A stretch of 64,000 nt of DNA, from contig NZ_CP022961.1 in NCBI RefSeq assembly GCF_002285795.1, forward strand, positions 5,274,001 through 5,338,000, read 5' to 3'. The position numbers and the translations under genes are program-made. The DNA is from Plantactinospora sp. KBS50 (GTDB taxonomy: Bacteria > Actinomycetota > Actinomycetes > Mycobacteriales > Micromonosporaceae). Below the pieces are notes generated by a model. That model saw only the letters and a program-made list of their open reading frames with translations, was not told the origin of the DNA and ran no database searches. Below, in pieces: positions 1 to 10,184 of the stretch (positions are counted from its first letter, which is position 1; each line of letters begins with the position of its first letter).

Positions 1-321
1 TTGCGGGCGTGCGCGGACCTCACCGAGCGCCGCGGGCTGGCCGTCGAGTTCGTGGTGGTCGGCGAGTTGCCGGCACTGCCGGTGCAGGCGCGCCGGCAAC
101 TCGCCGATCCGCTGGTGGCGGCCCTCGCCACCGCGCGGGACTGGGCACGGTTGACCGTGGTGGGCGGACCGGACGAGGTGGTCGTGAGCGTCACCACCGG
201 CCCGTCCGCCGACCCGGATCCGGCCGCCGACACTTCCGGCTCCGACGGACATGGGGTGGAATGGTTTTCCGAGCACGACGAGGAGATGGTGTGGACGCAG
301 ACGCGGTGGCGGGCCACCTGA
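1..321 (+). CDS. C-terminal end of a sensor histidine kinase-like protein (5' truncated)
   Basis: An open frame runs in from the left edge and stops at 321; the true start is outside the window, and the TTG at position 1 is probably internal. The visible 106 residues look like the last part of a degenerate GHKL ATPase region: a VQARRQLADPLVAAL helix and beta strands with TVVGGPDEVVVSVTT. No N or G box is visible. The gene overlaps the following response regulator by 31 bp, which argues for a two-component pair translated together. The assignment as kinase rests mostly on this neighbour. Confidence 0.55.
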   Translation: MRACADLTERRGLAVEFVVVGELPALPVQARRQLADPLVAALATARDWARLTVVGGPDEVVVSVTTGPSADPDPAADTSGSDGHGVEWFSEHDEEMVWTQTRWRAT

Positions 322-1025
322 GCCCGACGGAGCCGCGGATCACGGTCGCGATCGTCGACGACCATCCGGTCGTGGTCGAGGGCGTCCGGTCCTGGCTGTC
401 CGTCGAACCGCGCCTGGAGGTGGTGGCCACCGGCGACGACCCGGACGTGCTCTACTTCGGCGCCGGCCGGACCGCCAAGGTCGTGCTGCTGGACCTGCGG
501 TTGCACGGCCAGCTCGCGCTGGACCGGGTCGCCGAGCTGAGCGCGGCCGGGCGTCGCGTGGTGGTCTACTCGGAACACACCGGGCAGGAGACCATCCTGG
601 CCGCGCTGGACGCGGGTGCGGTGGCGTTCCTGGCCAAGCACGAGGGCCGCGAGCACTGTGTCCGGACCGTGCTGGCCGCCGCCGACGACCGCCCGTACGT
701 GCCTCCGGCGCTGGCCGGCGCGATCGTCGGGGATCGCCGCTCGGACCGGCCGACCCTGTCCGACCAGGAGCGCGAGGCGCTGCTGCTGTGGTTCCAGTCG
801 ATGTCCAAGGCGTCCGTGGCGCGCCGGATGCAGATCAGCGAACACACGGTGAAGCAATACCTCGATCGGGCGCGGATCAAATATGCCCGGGCGGGCCGAC
901 CGGCCGCCACCAAGGCGGCGCTGCTCGCCCGCGCGATCGAGGACGGACTCATCCGGCCGGAAGAGATTGGGACCTATCGGTCGTACGCGTCGACCGACCG
1001 GCCGACCCCCCAACGACCGTCATGA
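291..1025 (+). CDS. NarL/FixJ-family response regulator
   Basis: A 244-residue two-component response regulator. The receiver domain (about residues 17-130) has the acidic pair D23/D24 and the likely phosphoacceptor D68 in VVLLDLRL. A LuxR-type helix-turn-helix fills the C-terminal third (TLSDQEREALLLWFQ, then SMSKASVARRMQISEHTVK). GTG at 291 is chosen because AGGAG lies 5-6 nt upstream and the receiver domain follows directly; the frame is open further upstream but overlaps the kinase-like gene. The HTH has MSKASVARRMQIS where classic LuxR proteins have a G-S-N-K-E-I-A type motif, so it is somewhat divergent. Its target is unknown. Confidence 0.85.
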   Translation: MDADAVAGHLSPTEPRITVAIVDDHPVVVEGVRSWLSVEPRLEVVATGDDPDVLYFGAGRTAKVVLLDLRLHGQLALDRVAELSAAGRRVVVYSEHTGQETILAALDAGAVAFLAKHEGREHCVRTVLAAADDRPYVPPALAGAIVGDRRSDRPTLSDQEREALLLWFQSMSKASVARRMQISEHTVKQYLDRARIKYARAGRPAATKAALLARAIEDGLIRPEEIGTYRSYASTDRPTPQRPS

Positions 1026-1088
1026 CACCCGTTGATGGAGCCGGCAACCTGGCATGCAGGTAGCTCCTCGACGGGAGGCCCTTGGACG

Positions 1089-1910
1089 ATGAGTCCCGAC
1101 ACCGCTCCCTTTTTCGTACAGCCGTACCGGATGGACGCCCCGGAGGACGGCAGTTCCCCCCGGCTCGGCTGGCGCCGGGAGCTCGTGCTCGAACCCGGCG
1201 AACGGGTGGTGTGGCGCGGGCTGGCGGAGATCGCCGGCTATCTGCTCCGGCCGCGCTGTGTCGACCGGGAGCGGGTCTGGGCGCTGCCGCGGGCCGCCGA
1301 GGTCGCGGTGACCGACCGGCGCCTGGCGTACGTCTGCGCCGGCTGGACCCTGGCGGCCGCCGAACCGATCCCCGGCGGACCCCGGCACCGCCGGCAGGAG
1401 CCGTCCGCGCGGATCGCCACCGGGCAGGTGCGCTGGCAGTGGCCGTCCCGGCTGCACGTCCTGCCGCCCAGCGTCGAGGCCGACCGGCCCGGTCAGCTCA
1501 TGCTGGTGTCCGACTCGCTGCGCACGATCCGCCAGCCCGCCCTGGCGTTGAGTTCCGGGGACCTCACCGACGGGGACGCCCGGCTGGGGCTGGCACACCT
1601 GATCCGGCGGGCGGTGGCCCGGTTCCGGCTCGCCGACCCGTCGGTCACCGACCTGTCCCCGCCGGAGCGGGACGCGCTGCGCGCCCGGACCCACGCCGCC
1701 GGCTTCGCCGCGGAGCTGATCGACCCGCGGGGGGTCGACCTGCCCGGTTCGCTGCCGGTGGAGTTCCTGCACCGCGACGACTACTACCGGCGGGCCGAGC
1801 CGGGCGAGCGGACGGGCCGGCTGGCGGAGATCGCCGGCTGGCCGACGGCCGACGGGCTGGCCACGCCGGCCGCCGGTCCACAGCCGTGGAGTTCGGCCGC
1901 GCCGGGCTGA
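1089..1910 (+). CDS. Conserved hypothetical protein
   Basis: A 273-residue protein of unknown function. It begins at an ATG with a GGGAGG ribosome site about 10 nt upstream, 63 bp after the response regulator, so it may share that transcript. The N-terminal half has ELVLEPGERVVWRG and later VAVTDRRLAYVCAG, a layout reminiscent of bacterial PH/GRAM-like domains; this is only a resemblance. There is no signal peptide or membrane segment. The C-terminal part (LSPPERDALRARTHAAGF, PGSLPVEFLHRDDYYRR) is charged and probably helical. Confidence 0.6.
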   Translation: MSPDTAPFFVQPYRMDAPEDGSSPRLGWRRELVLEPGERVVWRGLAEIAGYLLRPRCVDRERVWALPRAAEVAVTDRRLAYVCAGWTLAAAEPIPGGPRHRRQEPSARIATGQVRWQWPSRLHVLPPSVEADRPGQLMLVSDSLRTIRQPALALSSGDLTDGDARLGLAHLIRRAVARFRLADPSVTDLSPPERDALRARTHAAGFAAELIDPRGVDLPGSLPVEFLHRDDYYRRAEPGERTGRLAEIAGWPTADGLATPAAGPQPWSSAAPG

Positions 1911-1941
1911 GGTACCCGGTGGCGTGCCGCGGCGTCGCGGC

Positions 1942-3216
1942 TCAGCCCCGGCCGGGCACCGGCAGGTCCCGGCCGGCGGGCAGCACGACGTACTGCCGCA
2001 GGCACAGGTCGCGGTAGGTCACCGGGCCGCGCGGGCCGGGGACCCGGTCGATGTTGATGCCGGTCTCCGGCAGGGCGAGCAGCTTGAACCCGTCCAGCAG
2101 CCGGGTGGTCGCGTTCCAGAACCCGCCCGTGCCGGCGTACCGGCCGAGGAACTCGGCGGCGGCCGCCGGGTCGTCGGTGACGATGGCGGCGGCCAGCCCG
2201 GAGGTCTCCTCGTTGGCGACCCGGGCCGCGGCGGCCGGGCCGTCGACCGGTGCGATCGTGACGGTGGCCTCGTTGCCGTCGTCGAGCGCCCACTCGTAGC
2301 CCAACGGGTGCGGGTGCGGCGGCAGCGACGCGGCCACCTTCGGCTCCCGCCCGCCCAGCAGGTCCACCATGGCCGGGGCGAGTTCGTCCCAGCGCGCCGT
2401 GTCGATGAGCAGCAGGTTCAGCCGGTTGCACACGCCCAGCCGGTCCAGGCCGCGCTCGACCAGGTCGGCGGCCATCGCCCGGTCGGCGGCGGCGTGCAGG
2501 TAGAGCACCCCACCGCCGTCGGCGTGCGCCAGCGTGCGCACGCCGGACAGCGCCGCCTGCCGGGCCAGGTGCCGGGTGCTGTCGCCGCTGCCCCGCAGGA
2601 TCACCAGCGGCACCAGCTCCGGCAGCCGGACCAGTGCCTCGGCGGACTCCCGTCCGGGCCGACGGACCAGTTGGATGGCGGCGGGGTCGATGCCGGCCTC
2701 GGCCAGCGCGGGGGCGACCACCCGGTCGAGCAGGGCCACCGCCGAGCCGAGCGCCGCCGAGCCGGTGCGCAGCACCCCGGCGTTGTGCGACTTGACCAGT
2801 TGGGAGGCGATGTCCACCACCACGTTCGGCCGGGCCTCGAAGTTGGCCCCGATCACGCCCACCGGTCGCCGCCACTCGTGCAGCGCGAGCCCGCCGTCCA
2901 GGTCGCGCAGCCACCGGCGGGTCGGCTCGGACTGGATCCCGGCGAGGGCGGTGAGCTGCTCGGCCATGCCGCGCAGCCGGTCCGGGTCGAGGCGCAGCCG
3001 GTCGAGCAGGCCGCCGCCCATGCCGCCGTCCCGGGCCGCGCGCTGGTCCTCGGCGTTGGCGGCCAGCACCGGCTCGGCGGACTCGCTCAGCAACCGGGCC
3101 ATGCCGCGCAGCGCCGCGTCCACCTGGTCGTCGCCGGCGTTGGCGATGGCGTCGCTGGCCGACCTGGCCGCCGTCGCCGCGGCGGCCACCGCCGCCGCGG
3201 TCTCCTGGTCGCTCAT
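1942..3216 (-). CDS. proA: Gamma-glutamyl phosphate reductase-like aldehyde dehydrogenase
   Basis: A 424-residue homologue of ProA, which reduces gamma-glutamyl phosphate to glutamate-5-semialdehyde in proline synthesis. Visible features are PVGVIGANFEARPNVVVD around 118-135 and the active-site cysteine C263 in GVCNRLN. It departs from textbook ProA: LVPLVILRGSG replaces the usual DLIIPRGG-type strand and HADGGGVLYLH replaces the usual H-DG-H segment. The ATG has GGGAGG upstream. It is not next to proB. It is divergent from a GntR regulator and 5-oxoprolinase subunits and shares their operator, so it may serve glutamate/5-oxoproline metabolism rather than be the main proline-pathway enzyme. 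Family is certain; exact substrate is less so. Confidence 0.85.
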   Translation of the reverse strand: MSDQETAAAVAAAATAARSASDAIANAGDDQVDAALRGMARLLSESAEPVLAANAEDQRAARDGGMGGGLLDRLRLDPDRLRGMAEQLTALAGIQSEPTRRWLRDLDGGLALHEWRRPVGVIGANFEARPNVVVDIASQLVKSHNAGVLRTGSAALGSAVALLDRVVAPALAEAGIDPAAIQLVRRPGRESAEALVRLPELVPLVILRGSGDSTRHLARQAALSGVRTLAHADGGGVLYLHAAADRAMAADLVERGLDRLGVCNRLNLLLIDTARWDELAPAMVDLLGGREPKVAASLPPHPHPLGYEWALDDGNEATVTIAPVDGPAAAARVANEETSGLAAAIVTDDPAAAAEFLGRYAGTGGFWNATTRLLDGFKLLALPETGINIDRVPGPRGPVTYRDLCLRQYVVLPAGRDLPVPGRG

Positions 3217-3258
3217 GGTCGCGGATCCTCCCGTCGCCTCGTGGCGTAGATCGTTGGA

Positions 3259-3281
3259 TGTCGGTTGTCCTACAATCGACA
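3259..3281. promoter_or_regulatory. Palindromic GntR/FadR-type operator between proA and the GntR gene
   Basis: A 23 bp near-perfect palindrome. The left arm is TGTCGGTTGTC and the right arm read on the other strand is TGTCGATTGTA (9 of 11 identical). Its core TTGTCCTACAA (3265-3275) fits the T-N-G-T-NNN-A-C-N-A site of FadR-subfamily GntR regulators. It overlaps a good -10 element TACAAT (3271-3276) reading toward the GntR gene, and lies in the divergent interval, so one site could control both directions. Confidence 0.65.
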
Positions 3282-3321
3282 ACGATACGTCACGGCGGCC
3301 GCCCGCGGTCGACGGAATAAC

Positions 3322-3338
3322 GGTCGATTGTTCAACAG
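3322..3338. promoter_or_regulatory. Second, weaker GntR half-site
   Basis: GGTCGATTGTTCAACAG repeats the GTCGATTGT arm of the upstream palindrome, and TTGTTCAACAG differs from the T-N-G-T-NNN-A-C-N-A pattern at only the last base. It ends just before the ribosome site of the GntR gene, where bound repressor would block initiation or early elongation. Confidence 0.4.
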
Positions 3339-3346
3339 GAGAAGAG

Positions 3347-4066
3347 ATGGCCCACCCGGACGACCGTCGCTCGGTGGGGCGGCCCCGTTCCACGCCGGCG
3401 CTCGACCTGCCCTCCCTCACCCCGCTGCCCACCGCCGCCGAGCGGGCCGCCGAGGTCATCCGGGAGAACATCTTCGAGGGACGCTTCCCGCCCGGCGTCG
3501 CGCTGCCGGAGAGCGCCCTCGCCCAGGCCCTCCAGGTGTCCCGCAACACCGTGCGGGAGGCGTTCCGGACGCTGGTCCACGACCACCTGCTGACCTACGA
3601 GCCGCACAAGGGCGTCACCGTGCGGGCGCTCACCGCCGGGGACGTACGCGACATCTACCGGCTGCGCCGGATGCTGGAGCTGTCGGCGATCGACCTGCTC
3701 GCCCGCGGCGAGGGCACGCTGGACCGGGCGACCCTGACCGACAGCCTGAACGCGGCGGACCGGGCGGCCGCGGCCGACGACTGGGTCACCGCCGGCACCG
3801 CCAACCTGCGCTTCCACACCCTGCTGGTCGCGGTGCACGCGAGCCCGCGCATCGACGAGCTGTTCCGGCGGCTGATGACCGAGATGCGGCTCGGCTTCCT
3901 CGCCCTGACCGACCCGCACGCCTTCCACGAGCCGTACCTGAGCCGCAACCACGAACTCACCGACCTGCTCGGCGCCGGCCGCTGGGACGAGGCGCGGGCC
4001 GACCTGGACCGCTACCTGGACGACGCCCTGCGGCAGGTGGTCGCCGCCGTGGACGCCGACCGGTGA
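3347..4066 (+). CDS. GntR-family transcriptional regulator, FadR/FCD type
   Basis: A 239-residue DNA-binding regulator. The winged helix-turn-helix is at about 35-100 ([20 protein letters not shown], then [13 protein letters not shown]). The C-terminal FCD helical domain has the usual metal-ligand positions ([29 protein letters not shown]). ATG 3347 follows AGGAGAAG. Its stop overlaps the GTG of pxpB by 4 bp, so it is the first gene of a regulator-pxpB-pxpC unit. It probably represses this unit and divergent proA, with the ligand likely 5-oxoproline, glutamate or a related compound (inference). Confidence 0.88.
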   Translation: MAHPDDRRSVGRPRSTPALDLPSLTPLPTAAERAAEVIRENIFEGRFPPGVALPESALAQALQVSRNTVREAFRTLVHDHLLTYEPHKGVTVRALTAGDVRDIYRLRRMLELSAIDLLARGEGTLDRATLTDSLNAADRAAAADDWVTAGTANLRFHTLLVAVHASPRIDELFRRLMTEMRLGFLALTDPHAFHEPYLSRNHELTDLLGAGRWDEARADLDRYLDDALRQVVAAVDADR

Positions 4067-4701
4067 GCCCGGTCCGGGCACTGCCCGTGGGCCGCTGGTC
4101 CTGGCTGCTGGAGGTCGCCACCAGCCCGGCCGCCCGCTCCCTGCACCGCCACCTGACCGACCGGCAGGCGGCCGGCCTGCTGTCCGGGGTGCTCGACATC
4201 GTTCCCGGCGCCCGCACCGTGCTGCTGGACGCCGGGCCGGACGGGCCGGACCGCAACCGGTTGGCCGCGCTGCTCGCCGGCTGGGCCGAACCGGCCGGCG
4301 ACGCCGCGCCGACCGGGCCGGCCGTCGAGATCCCGGTCCGGTACGACGGGGACGACCTGGCCGAGGTCTGCCGGCTCACCGGGCTGACCCGGGACGCGCT
4401 GATCGCCGCGCACACCGGCGCCGACTTCACCGTCGCCTTCTGCGGGTTCGCACCCGGCTTCGCGTACCTCACCGGCGCGCCGGAACCGCTGCGGGTGCCC
4501 CGGCGCGGCACCCCGCGCACGGCCGTACCGGCCGGGGCCGTCGGGCTGGCCGGCGAGTACACCGGGGTGTACCCCCGCCGGTCCCCCGGCGGATGGCAGC
4601 TCATCGGCCGCACCTCGCTGGTGCTCTGGGACGAGACCCGGCCCGAGCCGGCCCGGCTCACCCCCGGCACCCGGGTCCGGTTCACGGCGGTGCCGCGGTG
4701 A
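4063..4701 (+). CDS. pxpB: 5-oxoprolinase subunit PxpB (KipI family)
   Basis: A 212-residue KipI/allophanate-hydrolase subunit 1 protein. With PxpA and PxpC it forms the ATP-dependent 5-oxoprolinase that opens pyroglutamate to glutamate. The hallmark stretch is present: [13 protein letters not shown] near 126-138, then [20 protein letters not shown] and [15 protein letters not shown]. It starts at a GTG whose last bases are in the TGA of the GntR gene, and its own end overlaps pxpC in the same GTGA manner, so translation is coupled through the three genes. Confidence 0.9.
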   Translation: MSPVRALPVGRWSWLLEVATSPAARSLHRHLTDRQAAGLLSGVLDIVPGARTVLLDAGPDGPDRNRLAALLAGWAEPAGDAAPTGPAVEIPVRYDGDDLAEVCRLTGLTRDALIAAHTGADFTVAFCGFAPGFAYLTGAPEPLRVPRRGTPRTAVPAGAVGLAGEYTGVYPRRSPGGWQLIGRTSLVLWDETRPEPARLTPGTRVRFTAVPR

Positions 4702-5606
4702 ACCCGCCGGACCCCGGACCGGCACGGCGGCCGCAGCTCGTGGTGCACCGTCCGGGGCTGCTGAGCACCGTGCAGGACCTCGGCCGGCCCGGCCTGGCCC
4801 ACCTGGCCGTACCCCGCTCCGGCGCCGCCGACCCGGACAGCCTGCGACTGGCCAACCGGCTGGTGGGCAACCCCGAGACGGCCGCCGGGGTGGAGACCAC
4901 GCTGCTCGGCGCCGAACTGCGGCTGACCGCGGACCGCTGGATCGCCGTCACCGGGGCGCCCGGCCCGCTCAGCGTGCAGGGCCGGGCGGTGGACCCGGAC
5001 CGGGCCATCCACCTGCCCGCCGGCCGGCTCCTGCGGATCGGGCCGGCCGAGCGCGGGGTGCGCCGCTACCTCGCGGTGGCCGGCGGCGTGGCCGTGCCGC
5101 CGGTGCTGGGCAGCCGGGCCAGCGACCTGCTGTCCGGGATCGGCCCACCGCCGCTGCGGGCCGGCCAGACACTGCCGCTGGGCGAGGAGACCGGCCGACC
5201 CCCGGCGGCCGTGGACGTGGCGCCGCGCCCGGGGCTGGACGGGGAGATCTGGCTGCGGCTGCTGCCCGGACCGCGGCACGACCGGTTCGGCGCCGCCGCC
5301 ACCGCGGCGCTGGCCGGCGGCACCTACCGGGTCAGCACCGAGAGCAACCGGATCGGGGTACGGCTGGCCGGCCCGGCCGTGGTCGCGACCGAGGATGCCG
5401 AACTGCTCAGCGAGGGGATGGTGCTCGGCTCGGTGCAGATACCGGCCGGCGGCCAGCCGCTCATCTTCCTGGTCGACCACCCGACCACCGGCGGATACCC
5501 GGTGATCGGCGTGGTGCATCCGGACGACATGTGGCGGGTCGCGCAGGCCCGCCCGGGTGACACCGTGCGATTCCGCTGGCAGCCCGCGCGGGCCGCGATC
5601 AGCTGA
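4698..5606 (+). CDS. pxpC: 5-oxoprolinase subunit PxpC (KipA family)
   Basis: A 302-residue biotin-dependent-carboxyltransferase-fold protein of the KipA/PxpC family. The N-terminal signature [37 protein letters not shown] is clear, as is the C-terminal [14 protein letters not shown] and [14 protein letters not shown]. It starts at GTG 4698 overlapping the pxpB stop. No pxpA (LamB/YcsF) gene is adjacent, unlike the usual pxpABC operon. The 3' end overlaps the convergent debranching-enzyme gene by 8 bp, so there is no room for a normal terminator. Confidence 0.9.
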   Translation: MNPPDPGPARRPQLVVHRPGLLSTVQDLGRPGLAHLAVPRSGAADPDSLRLANRLVGNPETAAGVETTLLGAELRLTADRWIAVTGAPGPLSVQGRAVDPDRAIHLPAGRLLRIGPAERGVRRYLAVAGGVAVPPVLGSRASDLLSGIGPPPLRAGQTLPLGEETGRPPAAVDVAPRPGLDGEIWLRLLPGPRHDRFGAAATAALAGGTYRVSTESNRIGVRLAGPAVVATEDAELLSEGMVLGSVQIPAGGQPLIFLVDHPTTGGYPVIGVVHPDDMWRVAQARPGDTVRFRWQPARAAIS

Positions 5607-7757
5607 CGCCGCCGGCCGGCTGTTCCGGCCCCGCCCGGCCGGGGCCGTCCAGGCCGGTCTGGTCGATGTCGCCGTCCTTGGTCCGGACGGTCTGGTAGCG
5701 GAACCGTTGCGGATCCCGCACGTCGACCCGGCCCCGGCCGAAGGCGTCCACCCGGCCCCACCGGCCGGGGATGTCGAGCAGTTCGATCCGGCCCATGCTG
5801 ACCGGCAGCGCCGGATCCACCGCCAGGTGACCCTCGTGCGGCTCCAGCCCGAGCACCGTACGGATGAGCAGCAGCGGCGCCCCACTGGACCAGGCCTGCG
5901 GGCTGCACGCGGTCGGGTACTGCACCGGGTACTTGGTGAGTTCCCGATCGTACCCGGCGAACGCCTCTGGCAGCCGGCCGTGGAAGTACTCCGCCGCCTC
6001 GATGATGCCGTCGGCCACCCGCGCGGCCTCCTCCACGAACCCGTACCGCCGCAACCCCCACGCGATGAACGAATTGTCGAACGGCCACACCGTCCCGGTG
6101 TGATACCCGATCGGGTTGTACCGGCCCTCCCCCTCGGCCAGGGTCCGCACCCCCCACCCCGAAAACAACCTGTCACTCATCAGATGCGCCGCCACCATCG
6201 GCGCCCGCTCCGGCGTCACGATCCCACTCCACAACAGATGCCCCATATTCGACGACAGGCAGTCCACCTGCCCACCCTCGGCATCCAACGCGATCGCGTA
6301 ATACTCCCCGTCGGCCACCCAGAAATCCCGGTTGAACCGCTCCTTCAACGCCGCCGCCTCAGCCTCCAACCGATCCGCCCACTCCGGATCCCCCACACCA
6401 ACCGGGCCAACCGCGCACCCCGCATCTTCGCGTCGTACGCATACCCCTGCAACTCACACGTCGCCCGCGGAAACCCCGGCAACCGCCCATCGTGATACGA
6501 AATCGAGTCCCACGAATCCTTCCAACACTGGTTCTCCAACCCGTTACGCGTGTTCCGCCGCTCGTACCACACGTACCCGTTACCCATCAGATCCGCGTAC
6601 TCGTCAATCCACCGCAACGCCTCCCGCGCCTCGAACTCCAACTCCCGCACCAACTCGACGTCACCACTCCACCGCTCGTACTCATCCAGCAACACCACGA
6701 ACAACGGCGTACTGTCCGCCGCACCGTAGTAGGGGGTGTGTGGCTGGTCCTCGAACGAGGCGCTCTCGCCGTACCGCATCTCATGCAGGATCTTGCCGGG
6801 ATCCTCGTCCCGGAAGTCGTCGAACCGGGTGCCCTGGAGGGCGGCGAGAATCCGCAGGCAGGTCTTGGACAGTCCGGGGGTGAAGCCGAGCGTCTGCAGG
6901 CAGGTCAGGATGCTGTCCCGGCCGAACATCGTCATGAACCACGGCAGTCCGGCCGCCGGCAGCGCCTGCCCGGCCAGGGACAGCGGGGAGAAGCGCAGCG
7001 CCGCGAGATCGGCCAGGCTCCGGTCGTACGCGCGGGTCAGCGAGGTGCACTCGCAGGTCACCTTGGGCGCGGCGGCCAACCACCCGCGCAGGTCCTCCTG
7101 CAACGCCCGCCGCTCGGGGCCGTGCGACTGCACCCCCATCCGCAGGTCCCGCCCGCCGGGACCGACGGCCGCGGTCTGCACCAGCACCTCGGTCGACCAC
7201 TCGCCGCCGCTCTCGATGTGCAGGTCGAAATTCAGCCCCCGCTCGTCCAACCGCACCGGCTCGCTGGAGGAGATGATGGTCTCCCGCTGGAAGTGCTCGC
7301 GTTGGTAGCCGAGGCGCAGCAGCTCGGGCTCCACCTTGACGTAGTACTCGCCCTTCTTGTCCAGCGCCTCGTCCTTGATCTCGAACAGGTCCGCGAAGTC
7401 CGCGGCCGCCTCCAGCCGCAGCGTCGCGGTCATCGGCTCCTCGTCATGGTTGAGGATGGTGATCCGCTCCCGGAAGCTGCCGCCGATCTCCCGCTGCCGG
7501 ATCACCGAGACCTTGGCGTCGGTGTAGTGGCTGGCCACACCCGGTACCAGGAAGAACCGCGTCTCGTAGTACTGGAGGTCGTCCACCGAGAGCCGGGTCA
7601 TCCGCTCGCCGTCGAGGGTGAGCACCCAGGTGGACAGGTAGCGGATGTCCAGCGAGAAGAGTCCGGTCGGCGTGTTCGGCAGTCCTTCGATGTCGCCGCG
7701 GCCGTCGCAGACCACGAACGTGTTTCCGTCGAGGATGCTGACCAGATCATCACTCAT
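5599..7757 (-). pseudogene. Glycogen-debranching-type (amylo-alpha-1,6-glucosidase family) protein, one-base frameshift
   Basis: Two minus-strand frames together make one protein of about 719 residues. The first (7757 to about 6390) has the N-terminal domain starting SILDGNTFVVCDGRGDIEG and the first part of the (alpha/alpha)6 glycosidase domain (WFMTMFGRDSILTCLQTL). The second continues with PEWADRLEAEAAAL, NMGHLLWSGIV and YHTGTVWPFDNSFIAWGL to the stop at 5599. The join is a run of five C (6390-6394) where six would restore WGDPEW. Either the gene is broken or the base was lost in assembly. Codon use between about 6,030 and 6,725 is unlike its flanks. The start overlaps the SCP2 gene by ATGA. 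Confidence 0.85.
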
Positions 7758-8137
7758 CCGGTGGCCCCCTTCGCGATCCGCCGCCGCGGCCCGAGGGAGT
7801 TCGGCGGTCCCGGAAAGAGCCGCTCGATCCGCAGGATGAGCAGCGCGTTGCCGGTCACCGTGATCGCACCCCGCAGCAGCGCCGCGATCGTGTTCTCCTC
7901 GCCGCGGACCAGCTTCTCGAACATGCCCGGGCTGCTGTTGACCACCAGGTCGGTCTCCCGGTCCTCCCGGGACACCCGCACCTTTCCGCGGTCGATCTCC
8001 AACACCCAGTGTTCGGTCCGGGCCGCCTCGTGCAGGTCGAACCGCACGCTACCGACGACCTTCTGCAGCAGCGGCTCGTGCTGACTGCGGTTGAGGTCCT
8101 CGAAGAACCTCGTGGTCGCGTTGACCTCGCCGTACAT
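7754..8137 (-). CDS. SCP2 sterol-binding-domain protein
   Basis: A 127-residue single-domain protein resembling the SCP2 lipid-carrier fold: LHEAARTEHWVLEIDRGKVRVSR, then DLVVNSSPGMFEKLVRGEEN and AALLRGAITVTGNALLILR, where the last part is the usual GKIKVxGD-like strand. ATG 8137 is preferred over the in-frame ATG 21 nt upstream because GGGGGGAC directly precedes it. It ends in a 4 bp overlap with the debranching-enzyme gene, so the two are co-translated. The ligand is unknown. Confidence 0.8.
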   Translation of the reverse strand: MYGEVNATTRFFEDLNRSQHEPLLQKVVGSVRFDLHEAARTEHWVLEIDRGKVRVSREDRETDLVVNSSPGMFEKLVRGEENTIAALLRGAITVTGNALLILRIERLFPGPPNSLGPRRRIAKGATG

Positions 8138-8190
8138 CGGTCCCCCCGCCCGCCCCACCGGTCCCGCCGCGCGGCGGGACCGGTCGCGCG

Positions 8191-8607
8191 TCAGTTGTTG
8201 GGTTCGTCCGCGCTGATGTCGGCCAGCACCGACTGCGGCTCCCGTTCCACGGCGAGGTCACCGATGGACACCAGGCCGATCAGGCGGCCCTCCTCGATCA
8301 CCGGCAGCCGCCGGACCCCGTAGGTCCGCATCAGGTCGGCCGCCGCCACGGCGTCGTCGTACTGGCTGACCGTCACGATGTCGTTGCTGGTGATCTGGTT
8401 CAGCCGGGAACTGTCCGGATCCATGTTCTCCGCCACACCCCGTACGGTGATGTCCCGGTCCGTCACGATCCCGATGACATCGTCGCCGTCGGTGACGATG
8501 ACGTCCCCGATCGCCCGGTCCCGCATCTCCTGGGCGGCGGCGGTCAGCGTGTCGTTGCCGTCCATCGTGACCAGGCGCGTGGTCATGAAGTCTCCGACCG
8601 TCGTCAT
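8191..8607 (-). CDS. Tandem CBS-domain protein
   Basis: A 138-residue protein made of two CBS motifs: GDFMTTRLVTMDGNDTL to IGIVTDRDITVRGVAE, and QITSNDIVTVSQYDDAV to RRLPVIEEGRLIGLVSIGDLA. Such stand-alone CBS pairs bind adenine nucleotides and are common stress-linked proteins in actinomycetes. Lies just upstream of the SCP2 and debranching genes on the same strand with 53 bp between. Confidence 0.85.
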   Translation of the reverse strand: MTTVGDFMTTRLVTMDGNDTLTAAAQEMRDRAIGDVIVTDGDDVIGIVTDRDITVRGVAENMDPDSSRLNQITSNDIVTVSQYDDAVAAADLMRTYGVRRLPVIEEGRLIGLVSIGDLAVEREPQSVLADISADEPNN

Positions 8608-8701
8608 CGCGTGGCTCCCCTCTCACTGACAGTGGTCAGCAGCGGGGTACCCGGAGACCCTGGACGGTAACGTCCGGCGTCCGACCGGTCGGTCCCGGCG
8701 G

Positions 8702-10184
<1,483 letters not shown>

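Noticed and set aside
3957-6176. A 739-codon minus-strand frame across pxpB and pxpC
   Set aside because: Shadow of two well-supported plus-strand genes; Arg/Gly-rich with no motifs.
6345-6420. Programmed frameshift in the debranching-enzyme gene
   Set aside because: The G5 run is slippery, but there is no downstream pseudoknot-like structure, the family is not known to use frameshifting, and two other genes here show the same single-base loss.
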